Positions 25,999 through 34,415 of a stretch of DNA of 64,000 bases are shown here, piece after piece. Source of the stretch: Pseudescherichia sp031987975. GTDB taxonomy: Bacteria; Pseudomonadota; Gammaproteobacteria; Enterobacterales; Enterobacteriaceae. Where the stretch lies: NCBI RefSeq assembly GCF_031987975.1, contig NZ_DALZYX010000005.1, positions 62,001 through 126,000 of the forward strand. The letters are read 5' to 3'. How positions within the stretch are numbered: position 1 is the stretch's first letter; each line of letters starts with the position of its first letter. Both the position numbers and the translations under genes were made by a program. The notes beneath the pieces are model-generated. The model was not told the origin of the DNA, did not search any database, and saw only the letters and a program-made list of their open reading frames with translations.

Positions 25999-26430
25999 CT
26001 AAGGCCGCCATGCCGGTCGCTTTCGGCCTGTCCCGCGAGCCGGACGAATTAGCGAGTAGCCTGACTCGATAAACTCACGGTTATCTATAGCCCTGGCGCC
26101 CTGCTTATCCCTCTGCCATAGCGCCGTCAGGGCATTAAATGCCAGCTGTATCTCGCCATCCGGCGTATTAACAATATATTTTCCGCTCGGTAAGTAACCA
26201 CAGGAGTAAGTTATTCTACGCATTGGCGGCGCTTCCACTGCATATTCAATTTTGCGAAAACCGGTGGTGGCTGTGGTAAAAAGATAAAACGGCAGGCTGG
26301 TTATTTTTAAATCACCAAAGTCGGCGATAATTTCGCCGTCACGAAGCAGCTTCAGCCCTTTTAGAACCAGACTAACGGAATGGGATCCCTCATAGGTGGG
26401 ATATTCCGCCTTAAAATAGACAAAATTCAT
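25999..26430 (-). CDS. Hypothetical protein, 143 residues
   Basis: Unrecognised protein beginning MNFVYFKAEYPTYEGSHSV. GAGG lies 7 bases before the ATG. No signal peptide or membrane helix is evident; the sequence alternates short hydrophobic strands and polar loops, suggesting a small beta-rich cytosolic domain, and ends in a basic tail (RGTGRKRPAWRP). It lies in the accessory block between the 45-residue ORF and a BssS-like gene, all on the minus strand. No function can be assigned. Confidence 0.6.
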   Translation of the reverse strand: MNFVYFKAEYPTYEGSHSVSLVLKGLKLLRDGEIIADFGDLKITSLPFYLFTTATTGFRKIEYAVEAPPMRRITYSCGYLPSGKYIVNTPDGEIQLAFNALTALWQRDKQGARAIDNREFIESGYSLIRPARGTGRKRPAWRP

Positions 26431-26586
26431 GTATGCCTCTACAACCGCAGTTTTCTACTGCATCAAAATAAGATTAGCAATGAAAACGCAGCCATAACTC
26501 TTTTTTGTCGAAGTAGAGACAATCGGGCGGGATCTTCCGCAGCAGCAAAAGGAATAGGCGCTACTGCGGCTAGAAACAAGACATGC

Positions 26587-26826
26587 TCAGGCAACTTTAT
26601 CCGCTACGGGAGTTTCACACTGACGCAGGCTGAGCTGCAGATCGTAAATCAGACTTTTGACCATTTCCGGGGATAACTGGAAAAACTGAGAATCGAAAGT
26701 GCTGGCTCCCGCGGTATGGGGAGACGTACTGAAGCCAAACTGAACCACAACGCCGTTATGATCCTCCACCGGGCCTACCTGCCAGCCAATGACTGGAAAC
26801 GCAGGAAATACGGGCTCTTTGCTCAT
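26587..26826 (-). CDS. BssS-like small protein
   Basis: Protein of 79 residues starting MSKEPVFPAFPVIGWQVG, with AAGGAG upstream of the ATG. It resembles E. coli BssS in pattern: a P-x-x-GW-x-x-x-x-V-x start, a central strand ending in polar residues and a C-terminal helix beginning LSPEMVKSLIYDLQ (BssS has LTTDVARQFISILE). BssS influences biofilm formation and indole/AI-2 signalling in E. coli. The similarity is modest and judged by eye, so the call is tentative. The frame extends upstream to 26874 without a better start. Confidence 0.6.
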   Translation of the reverse strand: MSKEPVFPAFPVIGWQVGPVEDHNGVVVQFGFSTSPHTAGASTFDSQFFQLSPEMVKSLIYDLQLSLRQCETPVADKVA

Positions 26827-26874
26827 CCTAAATCTCCTTATAAACATGATGCATAATGAAATCTTTGCAGCCAA

Positions 26875-27254
26875 TCTCGTTAGCGGGGCTTAAGATTCAT
26901 CTTAAACTCACCAGCGGAATTTTCAGTTTAGCTTACCGTCAGGCAGACACAAGCCGACCCAATGAATTAGGGGCTATAACATTGTAACCAGGAGCATTCT
27001 GAACCATTTCTTACGTTACGTTAACAGTACTTTCGTATGATTTTCTCTTTCGCGCATTTTATTTAGCACAGGTTTTACTGAATGCCAGAAAATTACGTCA
27101 AAAGCTTACATTTTAACGACGTAGCATAATTCCAACGTAAAAATAACTTCCACGTAAATTTTTTAAAGTATTAGCATAATTTTTAAAAAAAATAGCGGAT
27201 CGGCGTATTGCTGACTACGTTTATTACTGGTTCATTCAAACGAGACGGATAATT
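26875..27254. other. AT-rich intergenic region before the SDR gene
   Basis: 380 bases without a convincing gene. It must hold the divergent promoters of the BssS-like gene (left) and the SDR gene (right). A palindrome TTAAGA-TTCA-TCTTAA sits at 26890-26905, close to the BssS-like gene start, and could bind a regulator. No named site could be assigned, and no hairpin with T-run was seen. Confidence 0.5.
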
Positions 27255-28139
27255 ATGACGACCCAAGATAACAACCTCCCACACTATCCACGCCCTCCTT
27301 TTGTAGAGCAAACTCAGAAAGTGCCGGGGCTTGCGTCAGAAATGAAGCCGATCCCCGATCATGGTGAAACCAGCTATACCGGTTCGGGTCGGCTGGCAGG
27401 GAAAAAAGCGCTGATTACCGGTGGTGATTCCGGTATCGGGCGTGCCGTCGCTATCGCCTATGCCCGGGAAGGTGCCGATGTCGCGATCAACTATCTGCCG
27501 GAAGAGGAATCTGACGCCGAAGCGGTGATTGCATTAATTAAGGCTGAAGGGCGTAACGCCGTTGCGCTGCCGGGCGATATCCGCTCAGAAACCTTCTGCC
27601 AGCAGCTGGTGGTTGAGGCCATCAATAAGCTTGGCGGGCTGGATATCCTGGTGAATAACGCGGGCCACCAGCAGTTCTGTGAATCGATCGAAACACTCAC
27701 CACCGAAGCCTTTGATGAGACTTTTAAGACCAACGTCTATGCGCCGTTCTGGATCACCAAGGCAGCCGTGCCGCATCTGAAAGAGGGCGCGGTGATCATC
27801 AATACCTCTTCCGTGCAGGCTTTCCAGCCGAGTGACATTCTGCTGGACTACGCCCAGACCAAAGCCTGTAACGTGGCGTTTACTAAAGCGCTGGCCAAAC
27901 AGCTAGGTCCTAAGGGCATCCGCGTGAACGCCGTTGCGCCTGGTCCATACTGGACGCCGCTGCAGGTCTGTGGCGGTCAGCCGCAGGAGAAAGTAAAAGC
28001 TTTTGGTGAGTCTGCCCCGCTTGCTCGCCCCGGCCAGCCAGTAGAGATCGCCCCGCTCTATGTTCTGTTTGCCTCTGATGAAAGCTCGTTCTCGTCTGGC
28101 CAGGTATGGTGCTCTGACGGCGGCACCGGCACGGTGTAA
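27255..28139 (+). CDS. Short-chain dehydrogenase/reductase (YghA-like)
   Basis: NAD(P)-dependent oxidoreductase of 294 residues, an extended SDR. An N-terminal tail of about 45 residues (PHYPRPPF, then PKPIPDHGE-like region) precedes the Rossmann core. Cofactor motif TGGDSGIGRA, NNAG at the fourth strand, catalytic Ser (INTSSVQAF) and YAQTK for Tyr and Lys are present. The PxPGPYWTPL loop is typical of the YghA/YhdF stress-associated group. It is followed by a short hairpin and the GH15 gene on the same strand, so they are probably co-transcribed. The substrate is unknown. Confidence 0.9.
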   Translation: MTTQDNNLPHYPRPPFVEQTQKVPGLASEMKPIPDHGETSYTGSGRLAGKKALITGGDSGIGRAVAIAYAREGADVAINYLPEEESDAEAVIALIKAEGRNAVALPGDIRSETFCQQLVVEAINKLGGLDILVNNAGHQQFCESIETLTTEAFDETFKTNVYAPFWITKAAVPHLKEGAVIINTSSVQAFQPSDILLDYAQTKACNVAFTKALAKQLGPKGIRVNAVAPGPYWTPLQVCGGQPQEKVKAFGESAPLARPGQPVEIAPLYVLFASDESSFSSGQVWCSDGGTGTV

Positions 28140-28142
28140 TGA

Positions 28143-28162
28143 CAGGCAGGCTCCGCCTGCCT
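28143..28162 (+). other. Hairpin between the SDR and GH15 genes
   Basis: GGCAGGC-TCC-GCCTGCC forms a compact stem just after the SDR stop. The following bases (TTATCG) are not a full T-run, so it is probably an attenuator or RNA-stability element rather than a full stop. Confidence 0.55.
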
Positions 28163-28187
28163 TATCGATTTTGCAGGATAAGCATTA

Positions 28188-30023
28188 ATGAAGAATCAAC
28201 CTTTATCCCGAACCGAGCGTATCGATGGCTATGCAGGCCTTGGCGACTATGCCGCCATTGGCGATGGCCGGTCGGTAGCGCTGATTGCGCCTGATGGTGC
28301 TATCGACTGGTGGTGTGCGCCTAACATGGATTCGCCTCCGCTTTTCGATCGCATCCTGGATACGCAATTCGGGGGTTATTTTCAGATCGAACCGATCGAT
28401 GACTATTGCATGCAGCGCCAGTATCGGGAAAACAGCAACGTGCTGGAGACCTGTTACACCACAGAAAAGGGTAAGGTCAGATTTACTGAATCCCTTAACA
28501 GTAACAATGCAGGCCGTCTGCCATGGTGCGAGCTGGCACGGCGCGTTGAAGGCTTAGAGGGCGAAGTCACTCTGAAGCTGGTCTTTGTACCCGGCACCGC
28601 CGCCTATACCCGCTCCTCCTGGATAAGTGATTCAGCTAAAGGCCAGATTGTTCACGTGGGCGATCTGATGGCCATGCTGCGCACTACGTCTGATATTGAA
28701 ATCACCCTTGTCGATGACAAGATGATTGAAGGCACCTTTACCGTTAAAGCAGGATCACGTTCGCTGGTGGCCCTGCTGGTTAGCGACAAGGAGCCGCTGG
28801 CGGTGCCCCCGCTGGAGAGAATTGACGAACGTATCGACGTCAGCGACAAAAACTGGGTGTCATGGGCGGAACATCTGAGCTATGAAGGGGTGCATAAGCA
28901 GCACGTTGTACGATCTGCGCTAGCGCTTAAGTTTCTGCTCTACTCGCCAACCGGCGCGCTGGCTGCGGCCCCAACCACTTCGCTCCCGGAGGGCATTGGC
29001 GGTGAAAAGAACTACGATTACCGCTACGCGTGGATCCGCGATGCCTGCCTGATCATTCGTGCCTTTGCCTTTATCGGTGCGCTTGAGGAGTGTAAAGCGG
29101 CCTTCTCGTGGCTGACCCATACCATTGTGCGTCACGAAGGCAAGCTGCGCGCCTGCTATACCCTCGACGGCGACGTCGTTCCGAATGAGACCTATTTGCC
29201 ACTTGACGGCTATAAGGGTTCAAAACCGGTGCGAGTAGGTAATAACGCCCAGAGCCAGCAGCAGCTCAGTATGTATGGCGACATGCTCGATACCGCCCTG
29301 CTCTTTGTTCATGCTGGCCATATTCTGGATCTCACTACCGCCCGGCTGCTGGCCTCGCTGGCCAATGAGTGCGCTGATACCTGGCGACAGGATGACTGCG
29401 GTATCTGGGAGCTGCCCGAACGGCGTCACTATACCCATTCCAAAATGGCGTGTTGGGTAACGCTGGACATTGCCGTCCGGCTGGCAGAAGACGGTCATAT
29501 CGAAAAAACCTGGGTCAACCGCTGGTCCCGGGAGCGAGACCGGATCAGCGACTGGATTGAAACCCAGTGCTGGTCTGAAGAGAAGCAGGCCTACACCTTC
29601 TATGCAGGTTGCGATCATCTGGACGCAGCCATGTGCCTGACATGGTACTACGGGAAGAAAGTTGACCCCGAGCGGATGAAATCGACCTATGAGGCCATAT
29701 ACGAAGAGCTGGGGCACCACTCACCGATGCTCTATCGCTACAGCGAAGTTGAGAAAGAGGAGAGCACTTTTGTGGCCTGCTCGTTCTGGCTGGTTGAGGC
29801 GTGGGCGCGGCTGGGCAACACAGCTAAGGCCGCAGAGTATATGGATACCATCCTCGACAGCCTGTGCGACAAAGGCAACGTCGAGAACTTTAACGAGATG
29901 TTTGACGTGCGCACCGGCGAGTGGCGCGGCAATGTCCCGCAAGGGCTAAGCCATCTGTCACTGATCTGCGCTGCCGACGCGCTATCACGATTCCGCGACG
30001 GCGAAAAACAGTGGCACGTCTGA
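28188..30023 (+). CDS. GH15 family glycosidase (trehalase/glucoamylase-like)
   Basis: Cytosolic glycoside hydrolase family 15 protein of 611 residues. The N-terminal super-sandwich domain starts with the typical ERIDGYAGLGDYAAIGDGRSVALIAPDGAIDWWCAP segment. The (alpha/alpha)6 barrel has the hallmark YDYRYAWIRDACLIIRAFAFIG and the C-terminal VACSFWLVEAWARLG and NVPQGLSHLSLI, which carries the second acid/base region in this family. Members act on trehalose or alpha-glucans; which applies here cannot be read. It lies between the SDR gene and yciE in the stress-like block. Confidence 0.88.
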   Translation: MKNQPLSRTERIDGYAGLGDYAAIGDGRSVALIAPDGAIDWWCAPNMDSPPLFDRILDTQFGGYFQIEPIDDYCMQRQYRENSNVLETCYTTEKGKVRFTESLNSNNAGRLPWCELARRVEGLEGEVTLKLVFVPGTAAYTRSSWISDSAKGQIVHVGDLMAMLRTTSDIEITLVDDKMIEGTFTVKAGSRSLVALLVSDKEPLAVPPLERIDERIDVSDKNWVSWAEHLSYEGVHKQHVVRSALALKFLLYSPTGALAAAPTTSLPEGIGGEKNYDYRYAWIRDACLIIRAFAFIGALEECKAAFSWLTHTIVRHEGKLRACYTLDGDVVPNETYLPLDGYKGSKPVRVGNNAQSQQQLSMYGDMLDTALLFVHAGHILDLTTARLLASLANECADTWRQDDCGIWELPERRHYTHSKMACWVTLDIAVRLAEDGHIEKTWVNRWSRERDRISDWIETQCWSEEKQAYTFYAGCDHLDAAMCLTWYYGKKVDPERMKSTYEAIYEELGHHSPMLYRYSEVEKEESTFVACSFWLVEAWARLGNTAKAAEYMDTILDSLCDKGNVENFNEMFDVRTGEWRGNVPQGLSHLSLICAADALSRFRDGEKQWHV

Positions 30024-30041
30024 CGAATCAACCCAGGGCTT

Positions 30042-30048
30042 CTATACT
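30042..30048 (+). promoter_or_regulatory. Sigma-S-like -10 element before yciE
   Basis: CTATACT is the preferred -10 sequence of RpoS-dependent promoters and sits 75 bases before the yciE start codon. Homologous yciGFE genes in E. coli and Salmonella are RpoS-dependent. No clear -35 box is present, which also suits sigma-S. Confidence 0.5.
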
Positions 30049-30122
30049 TCAGAGCGTAAGTGCTCTGTTAAATCCACAGAAGAGAGCAATAAATTACTAG
30101 ATCTTACGAGGAGTGATTAACG

Positions 30123-30635
30123 ATGGCGACTAACTATACCGAACACTATCATGACTGGTTACGCGACGCTCATGCGATGGAGAAACAGGCCGAGTCCATG
30201 CTGGAGAAGATGGCGGGCCGTCTGGAGCACTATCCCGATCTGCGTGCGCGTATTGTGCAGCATATTGAAGAAACGCGTCAGCAGCAGAAGCTGCTCGATC
30301 AGGTTCTTGCCCGTAATAACATCTCTACCTCAACGCTGAAAGATGCGATGGGTAAACTCTCTGCAATGGGTCAGGCCATCGGCGGCATGATGACGCCGGA
30401 TGAAGTGGTTAAGGGCGCAATTAGCGGCTATGTCTTTGAACATTTCGAAATTGCCTGTTACACCTCGCTGATCAGCGCCGCTGAGCTGGCCGGTGACCAT
30501 GAAGGTGCGGCAATCTTCAGCCAGATCCGTGAGCAGGAAATTGCCATGGCCGACTGGTGCCAGACGCACCTGCCTGACGTGACCGAACAGTTCCTGTCAC
30601 GCTCTGCTCAGCCGCATACCGAAGCTAAACGCTAA
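30123..30635 (+). CDS. yciE: YciE, ferritin-like DUF892 stress protein
   Basis: Four-helix ferritin-like protein of 170 residues, very close to E. coli YciE (EHYHDWLRDAHAMEKQAESMLE is shared almost unchanged). Candidate di-metal ligands lie in AHAMEKQAE, QHIEETRQ, FEHFEIACY and REQEIAMAD. YciE/YciF belong to the RpoS stress regulon; the exact activity is unknown. In E. coli it is part of yciGFE far from here, so this copy is solitary and displaced. GAGGAG precedes the ATG, and a strong terminator follows. Confidence 0.9.
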   Translation: MATNYTEHYHDWLRDAHAMEKQAESMLEKMAGRLEHYPDLRARIVQHIEETRQQQKLLDQVLARNNISTSTLKDAMGKLSAMGQAIGGMMTPDEVVKGAISGYVFEHFEIACYTSLISAAELAGDHEGAAIFSQIREQEIAMADWCQTHLPDVTEQFLSRSAQPHTEAKR

Positions 30636-30648
30636 TTCTCCAGGCTCC

Positions 30649-30680
30649 CTGCCCGCTTCACCCGAAGCGGGCAGTTTTTT
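30649..30680 (+). terminator. Rho-independent terminator of yciE
   Basis: An 11-base-pair perfect stem (CTGCCCGCTTC with GAAGCGGGCAG) with loop ACCC is followed by six T residues. Confidence 0.92.
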
Positions 30681-30828
30681 CTACGATCCAGTTCGCCCAC
30701 TTTAACCCTAAACGAGCACGGAAAATATAATATACTCGTATTAGTTAAGCAGCGTAATTAATTAAATCGCTTATATTTTATTATCGGTAAATATACGTAA
30801 AAATAGCTACATTAATATTTACCGTGGC

Positions 30829-31392
30829 TTAACGACTACGCTTAGCATGCCGTTCCCAATTATCCTGTTTTGCCTGAGCAGATTTTCGTAGCGCAATATA
30901 ACATGCCCCGCTTCCCCCATGATGCGGCAGCGCCTGACAAAATGCCTGCACATCTTCAAACTCGGGTAGCCAGCGGGCAAGATAACTACGCACAATATTG
31001 GCGTGCGATTTATCTTCACGTCCTTTGCCATGAATAATAAGTAAATTACGCAGGTTATCCTGCCGGGCCTGATGCAGGAAACTAAACAGCATCTGCCGGC
31101 ACTGCTCTACCGGCTGCTTCAGGAGGTTCAGGCTTGCCTGCTGGCTATACTTGCCGAGGCGCAGTTTATCAATGACCCCGCTCTGTAACCCCTCGCGCCG
31201 AAACTCCAGCGGCGTTGCCAGCGGCAGCACCTCGAGAAAATCGGTTGTCAGAAAATTTTCTTGCTGTAACAGATCGATACGCGGCGGCGTGCGCGTATTA
31301 CGGCTGGGATGCCAGTGTACGTCGGCACAGCGTTTCAGGGGTTGGACATCTTCCATGGCGTCAAGAAATAGCGATTTGTCGTCAAGGTTCAT
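30829..31392 (-). CDS. smrA: SmrA, Smr-domain DNA endonuclease
   Basis: Protein of 187 residues, equal in length and nearly identical to E. coli SmrA (YdaL). The start at MNLDDKSLFLDAMEDVQPLKR is clear; an upstream frame to 31458 is not used. The C-terminal Smr domain has LLIIHGKGREDKSHANIVRSY and LPHHGGSGACYIALR. E. coli SmrA has nicking endonuclease activity on DNA in vitro. The mcaS gene lies upstream of its start, as in E. coli. Confidence 0.94.
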   Translation of the reverse strand: MNLDDKSLFLDAMEDVQPLKRCADVHWHPSRNTRTPPRIDLLQQENFLTTDFLEVLPLATPLEFRREGLQSGVIDKLRLGKYSQQASLNLLKQPVEQCRQMLFSFLHQARQDNLRNLLIIHGKGREDKSHANIVRSYLARWLPEFEDVQAFCQALPHHGGSGACYIALRKSAQAKQDNWERHAKRSR

Positions 31393-31648
31393 GATCGCTC
31401 CTCGTGTAACGTTTGACAGCTCAGGCGCTACTATAGCCATCTGAGCAGCAGGTCTCAACGATGTTGATTAATTTCCTGAACATTCCTGAAAGTCTTCAAA
31501 TCATTAAAATGTACTCAGGTATAAGTACGTTAACCGCCACTTAACTAATACCACAATTACAGTACACTAATTCATTTAAGTTAAAGCGCTGACAAACTCC
31601 TTACTCATTTTTACTGGAATTAGTATTAAAGATGTCTATACTAAAATA
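31393..31648. other. Intergenic region between smrA and mcaS
   Basis: About 255 bases with no gene visible on either strand. It must contain the smrA promoter (leftwards) and the mcaS promoter (rightwards). E. coli carries the abgRABT genes on the other side of mcaS; no trace of them is present. Confidence 0.5.
31637..31642 (+). promoter_or_regulatory. -10 box of mcaS
   Basis: TATACT, a near-consensus -10 element; transcription would start about 8 bases downstream, near 31650. In E. coli mcaS is activated by cAMP-CRP; no clear CRP site was found by eye here. Confidence 0.6.
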
Positions 31649-31649
31649 A

Positions 31650-31743
31650 ACCCGCACAAGGAATGGTTGCGTTAAAATAAGGTATGGATGCACTGCTGTG
31701 TGTACTGTAGAGTCTGGCGGATGTCGGCAGGCTCTATTTTTTT
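31650..31743 (+). ncRNA. mcaS: McaS (IsrA) small RNA
   Basis: About 94 bases, matching the E. coli length of 95. The central part (GGATGCACTGCTGTGTGTAC from 31686) and the terminator stem TAGAGTCTG / CAGGCTCTA followed by seven T agree with E. coli McaS as I recall it, and the neighbour smrA is conserved. The 5' part is less conserved. McaS base-pairs with csgD and flhD mRNAs and binds CsrA, shifting cells between curli, motility and polysaccharide production. The 5' end is inferred from the -10 box. Confidence 0.85.
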
Positions 31744-31802
31744 GCGTCAAAATCGGTAAGATAATATCCTATATTGCCATGCTGCATGTTCAGGATCCCC
31801 CC

Positions 31803-32318
31803 ATGTTAACCCTGCTGGAAGACAAAATTGATACTCCCCTTGGCCCGTTGTGGGTGATCTGCGATGAACAATATCGCCTGCGCGCCGTCGAGTGGGAAGA
31901 GCATGCCAACCGCATGGAGCTGTTGCTCAACGTCCACTACCGGAAGCCAGGCTACCGCCGGGTTATGGCCAGTAACCCGGGTGGACTCAGCGACAAACTG
32001 CACGAATACTTTGCCGGCAATCTTGCCGTGATTGACGACCTGCCTACCGAAACCGCAGGCACCCCTTTCCAGCGCGACGTATGGAAAGCGCTACGGGAGA
32101 TCCCCTGTGGCCAGGTGCTCCACTATGGCCAGCTGGCCGAGCAGCTGGGTCGGGCCGGGGCGGCACGGGCAGTGGGTGCAGCAAATGGTTCTAATCCCGT
32201 TAGCATCGTTGTTCCCTGTCATCGGGTGATCGGGCGCAACGGCACCCTTACCGGATACGCCGGTGGCGTAGAACGTAAAGAGTGGCTTTTACGCCACGAA
32301 GGCTATCTTTTACTGTGA
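31803..32318 (+). CDS. ogt: Ogt, O6-methylguanine-DNA methyltransferase
   Basis: Suicide DNA repair protein of 171 residues, the same length as in E. coli. It moves methyl groups from O6-alkylguanine and O4-alkylthymine to its own Cys in VVPCHRVIG. The helix-turn-helix arginine finger region GAARAVGAANGSNP is conserved. The start at MLTLLEDKIDTPLGPLWV is set by homology; the frame extends upstream to 31698 only over the mcaS terminator. It is followed by fnr on the same strand after 194 bases. Confidence 0.96.
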   Translation: MLTLLEDKIDTPLGPLWVICDEQYRLRAVEWEEHANRMELLLNVHYRKPGYRRVMASNPGGLSDKLHEYFAGNLAVIDDLPTETAGTPFQRDVWKALREIPCGQVLHYGQLAEQLGRAGAARAVGAANGSNPVSIVVPCHRVIGRNGTLTGYAGGVERKEWLLRHEGYLLL

Positions 32319-32479
32319 AAAAAGAGGTCGTTTTGTGCCTTTTTACGCGCCTTTAATCGATAAACCCTTAATCAAAGCAAGGAATTTCAATGAGTTAAAC
32401 TTATTGATTTTCCAAAGGTTCCAATAATCGCTGATTGACGTTTAACCAGGCTTACGTGCTCCGTAAAAAGATGTTAAAA

Positions 32480-32493
32480 TTGACCAATATCAA
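32480..32493. promoter_or_regulatory. FNR box in the fnr promoter
   Basis: TTGACCAATATCAA fits TTGAT-N4-ATCAA with one mismatch. It lies 20 bases before the fnr start codon, over the transcription start region, where E. coli FNR represses its own gene under anaerobic conditions. Confidence 0.82.
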
Positions 32494-32512
32494 TTACGGC
32501 CTGAGCAGACTT

Positions 32513-33265
32513 ATGATCCCGGAAAAGCGAATTATACGACGCATTCAATCTGGCGGTTGTGCTATCCATTGCCAGGATTGCAGCATTAGCCAGCTTTGTA
32601 TCCCGTTCACCCTTAATGAACACGAGCTGGACCAGCTTGATAACATCATTGAGCGCAAAAAGCCGATTCAGAAAGGACAAACGCTATTTAAAGCGGGCGA
32701 CGAGCTGAAATCCCTTTATGCGATCCGCTCCGGTACCATTAAGAGCTACACCATTACCGAACAGGGCGATGAACAGATCACTGGTTTTCATCTGGCCGGC
32801 GACCTGGTGGGCTTCGACGCTATTGGTACCGGCCATCACCCGAGCTTTGCGCAGGCGCTGGAGACCTCTATGGTCTGCGAAATTCCGTTTGAGACGCTAG
32901 ACGATCTCTCCGGCAAGATGCCAAACCTGCGCCAGCAGATGATGCGTCTGATGAGCGGCGAAATTAAAGGCGATCAGGATATGATCCTGCTGCTGTCCAA
33001 GAAGAACGCGGAAGAGCGCCTGGCGGCCTTTATCTATAACCTCTCCCGCCGTTTTGCCCAGCGCGGTTTCTCACCCCGTGAGTTCCGGCTGACGATGACC
33101 CGTGGCGATATCGGTAACTACCTCGGTCTGACGGTAGAAACCATCAGTCGTCTGCTGGGACGTTTCCAGAAAAGCGGCATGCTGGCGGTGAAGGGTAAGT
33201 ACATCACTATCGAAAACGGCGACATTCTCGCTGAGCTTGCCGGCCACGCGCGTAACGTCGCCTGA
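32513..33265 (+). CDS. fnr: FNR, oxygen-responsive global regulator
   Basis: CRP-family regulator of 250 residues, practically identical to E. coli FNR. The [4Fe-4S] ligands are present: Cys20, Cys23 and Cys29 in CAIHCQDCSISQLC and the later Cys in SMVCEIPF. The C-terminal helix-turn-helix reads VETISRLLGRFQ, with the Glu, Ser and Arg that read the TTGAT half-site. The start is set at MIPEKRIIRR; the frame extends upstream through the FNR box and is not used. Confidence 0.97.
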   Translation: MIPEKRIIRRIQSGGCAIHCQDCSISQLCIPFTLNEHELDQLDNIIERKKPIQKGQTLFKAGDELKSLYAIRSGTIKSYTITEQGDEQITGFHLAGDLVGFDAIGTGHHPSFAQALETSMVCEIPFETLDDLSGKMPNLRQQMMRLMSGEIKGDQDMILLLSKKNAEERLAAFIYNLSRRFAQRGFSPREFRLTMTRGDIGNYLGLTVETISRLLGRFQKSGMLAVKGKYITIENGDILAELAGHARNVA

Positions 33266-33408
33266 CCTCCCGCTCTGAGATAACCTCTTGCCAGACAGCA
33301 AAATAGTCCGATTTGTTGATCTGGCAAAGGTTCTACTCTGTTTCATTTAGCTCATATAGGTTACTCTTTTAATTACAAACTGCGGTGACAGATGTAAGGA
33401 GACCCTGT

Positions 33409-34359
33409 ATGGCCATGTATCAAAATATGCTGGTTGCCATCGATCCCAATCAGGATGACCAGCCAGCACTACGACGTGCTGTTTATTTGCATCAGAAGAT
33501 TGGCGGCCGCATCAAAGCCTTTCTGCCGATCTATGACTTCTCTTACGAGATGACCACCCTTCTGTCGCCCGACGAGCGTACTGCCATGCGTCAGGGCGTC
33601 ATCAGCCAGCGGACCGCCTGGATCCGTGAACAGGCAAAATTCTACCTCGATGCCGGGGTGCCCATTGATATCAAGGTGATCTGGCACAATCGCCCTTTCG
33701 AAGCCATCATTCAGGAAGTGTTAACCGGACATCATGACCTGGTGCTGAAGATGACCCATCAGCATGACAAGCTGGAGTCGGTGATCTTCACCCCCACCGA
33801 CTGGCATCTGCTGCGCAAGTGCCCTTGCCCGGTATGGATGGTGAAAGACCAGCCGTGGCCAGAGGGCGGCAAGGCGCTGGTGGCGGTCAATCTGGCCAGC
33901 GAAGAGGCATACCATAACGCGCTGAATGAGAAACTGGTGCGTGAAACCATCCAGCTGGCCGAGCAGGTCAACCACACGGAAGTGCATCTGATTGGTGCTT
34001 ATCCTGTCACCCCTATCAATATTGCTATTGAGCTTCCTGAGTTCGATCCTACCGTCTACAACGATGCTATTCGGGGTCAGCATCTGCTGGCAATGAAAGC
34101 CCTGCGCCAGAAGTTTGGCATCTCTGAGAAGCTGACCCACGTGGAAAAAGGCCTGCCTGAAGAGGTGATCCCTGACCTGACGGAGCATCTGCAGGCGGGC
34201 ATTGTCGTACTGGGTACAGTCGGACGTACCGGCCTATCCGCCGCGTTTTTGGGCAATACCGCCGAGCAGGTCATCGACCACTTGCGCTGCGACCTGCTGG
34301 TGATCAAACCCGATGACTATCAATCGCCCATTGAAATTGACGATGACGAAGATGATTGA
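33409..34359 (+). CDS. uspE: UspE, tandem universal stress protein
   Basis: Cytosolic protein of 316 residues with two Usp domains (about 1-150 and 155-305) and an acidic tail (IEIDDDEDD), as in E. coli UspE. It is involved in stress resistance, motility and cell aggregation. The second domain keeps the G-x2-G-x9-G-S/T-like GTVGRTGLSAAFLGNTAEQV motif in degenerate form. The start at MAMYQNMLVAIDP has AAGGAG upstream. It follows fnr on the same strand and is convergent with pntB. Confidence 0.96.
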   Translation: MAMYQNMLVAIDPNQDDQPALRRAVYLHQKIGGRIKAFLPIYDFSYEMTTLLSPDERTAMRQGVISQRTAWIREQAKFYLDAGVPIDIKVIWHNRPFEAIIQEVLTGHHDLVLKMTHQHDKLESVIFTPTDWHLLRKCPCPVWMVKDQPWPEGGKALVAVNLASEEAYHNALNEKLVRETIQLAEQVNHTEVHLIGAYPVTPINIAIELPEFDPTVYNDAIRGQHLLAMKALRQKFGISEKLTHVEKGLPEEVIPDLTEHLQAGIVVLGTVGRTGLSAAFLGNTAEQVIDHLRCDLLVIKPDDYQSPIEIDDDEDD

Positions 34360-34372
34360 ATCGTTGATGTCA

Positions 34373-34403
34373 TAAAAAAACCGCCGTTAAGGCGGTTTTT
34401 TAT
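34373..34403. terminator. Bidirectional terminator between uspE and pntB
   Basis: CCGCC-GTTAA-GGCGG is flanked by seven A on the left and six T on the right, so it works for both converging genes. Confidence 0.9.
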
Positions 34404-34415
34404 TTAAGGCCTCTT

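Noticed and set aside
26889..26906. PmrA/BasR box (CTTAAG ... CTTAAA) before the BssS-like gene
   Set aside because: The two halves are 12 bases apart instead of the required 11, so it is described only as a palindrome.
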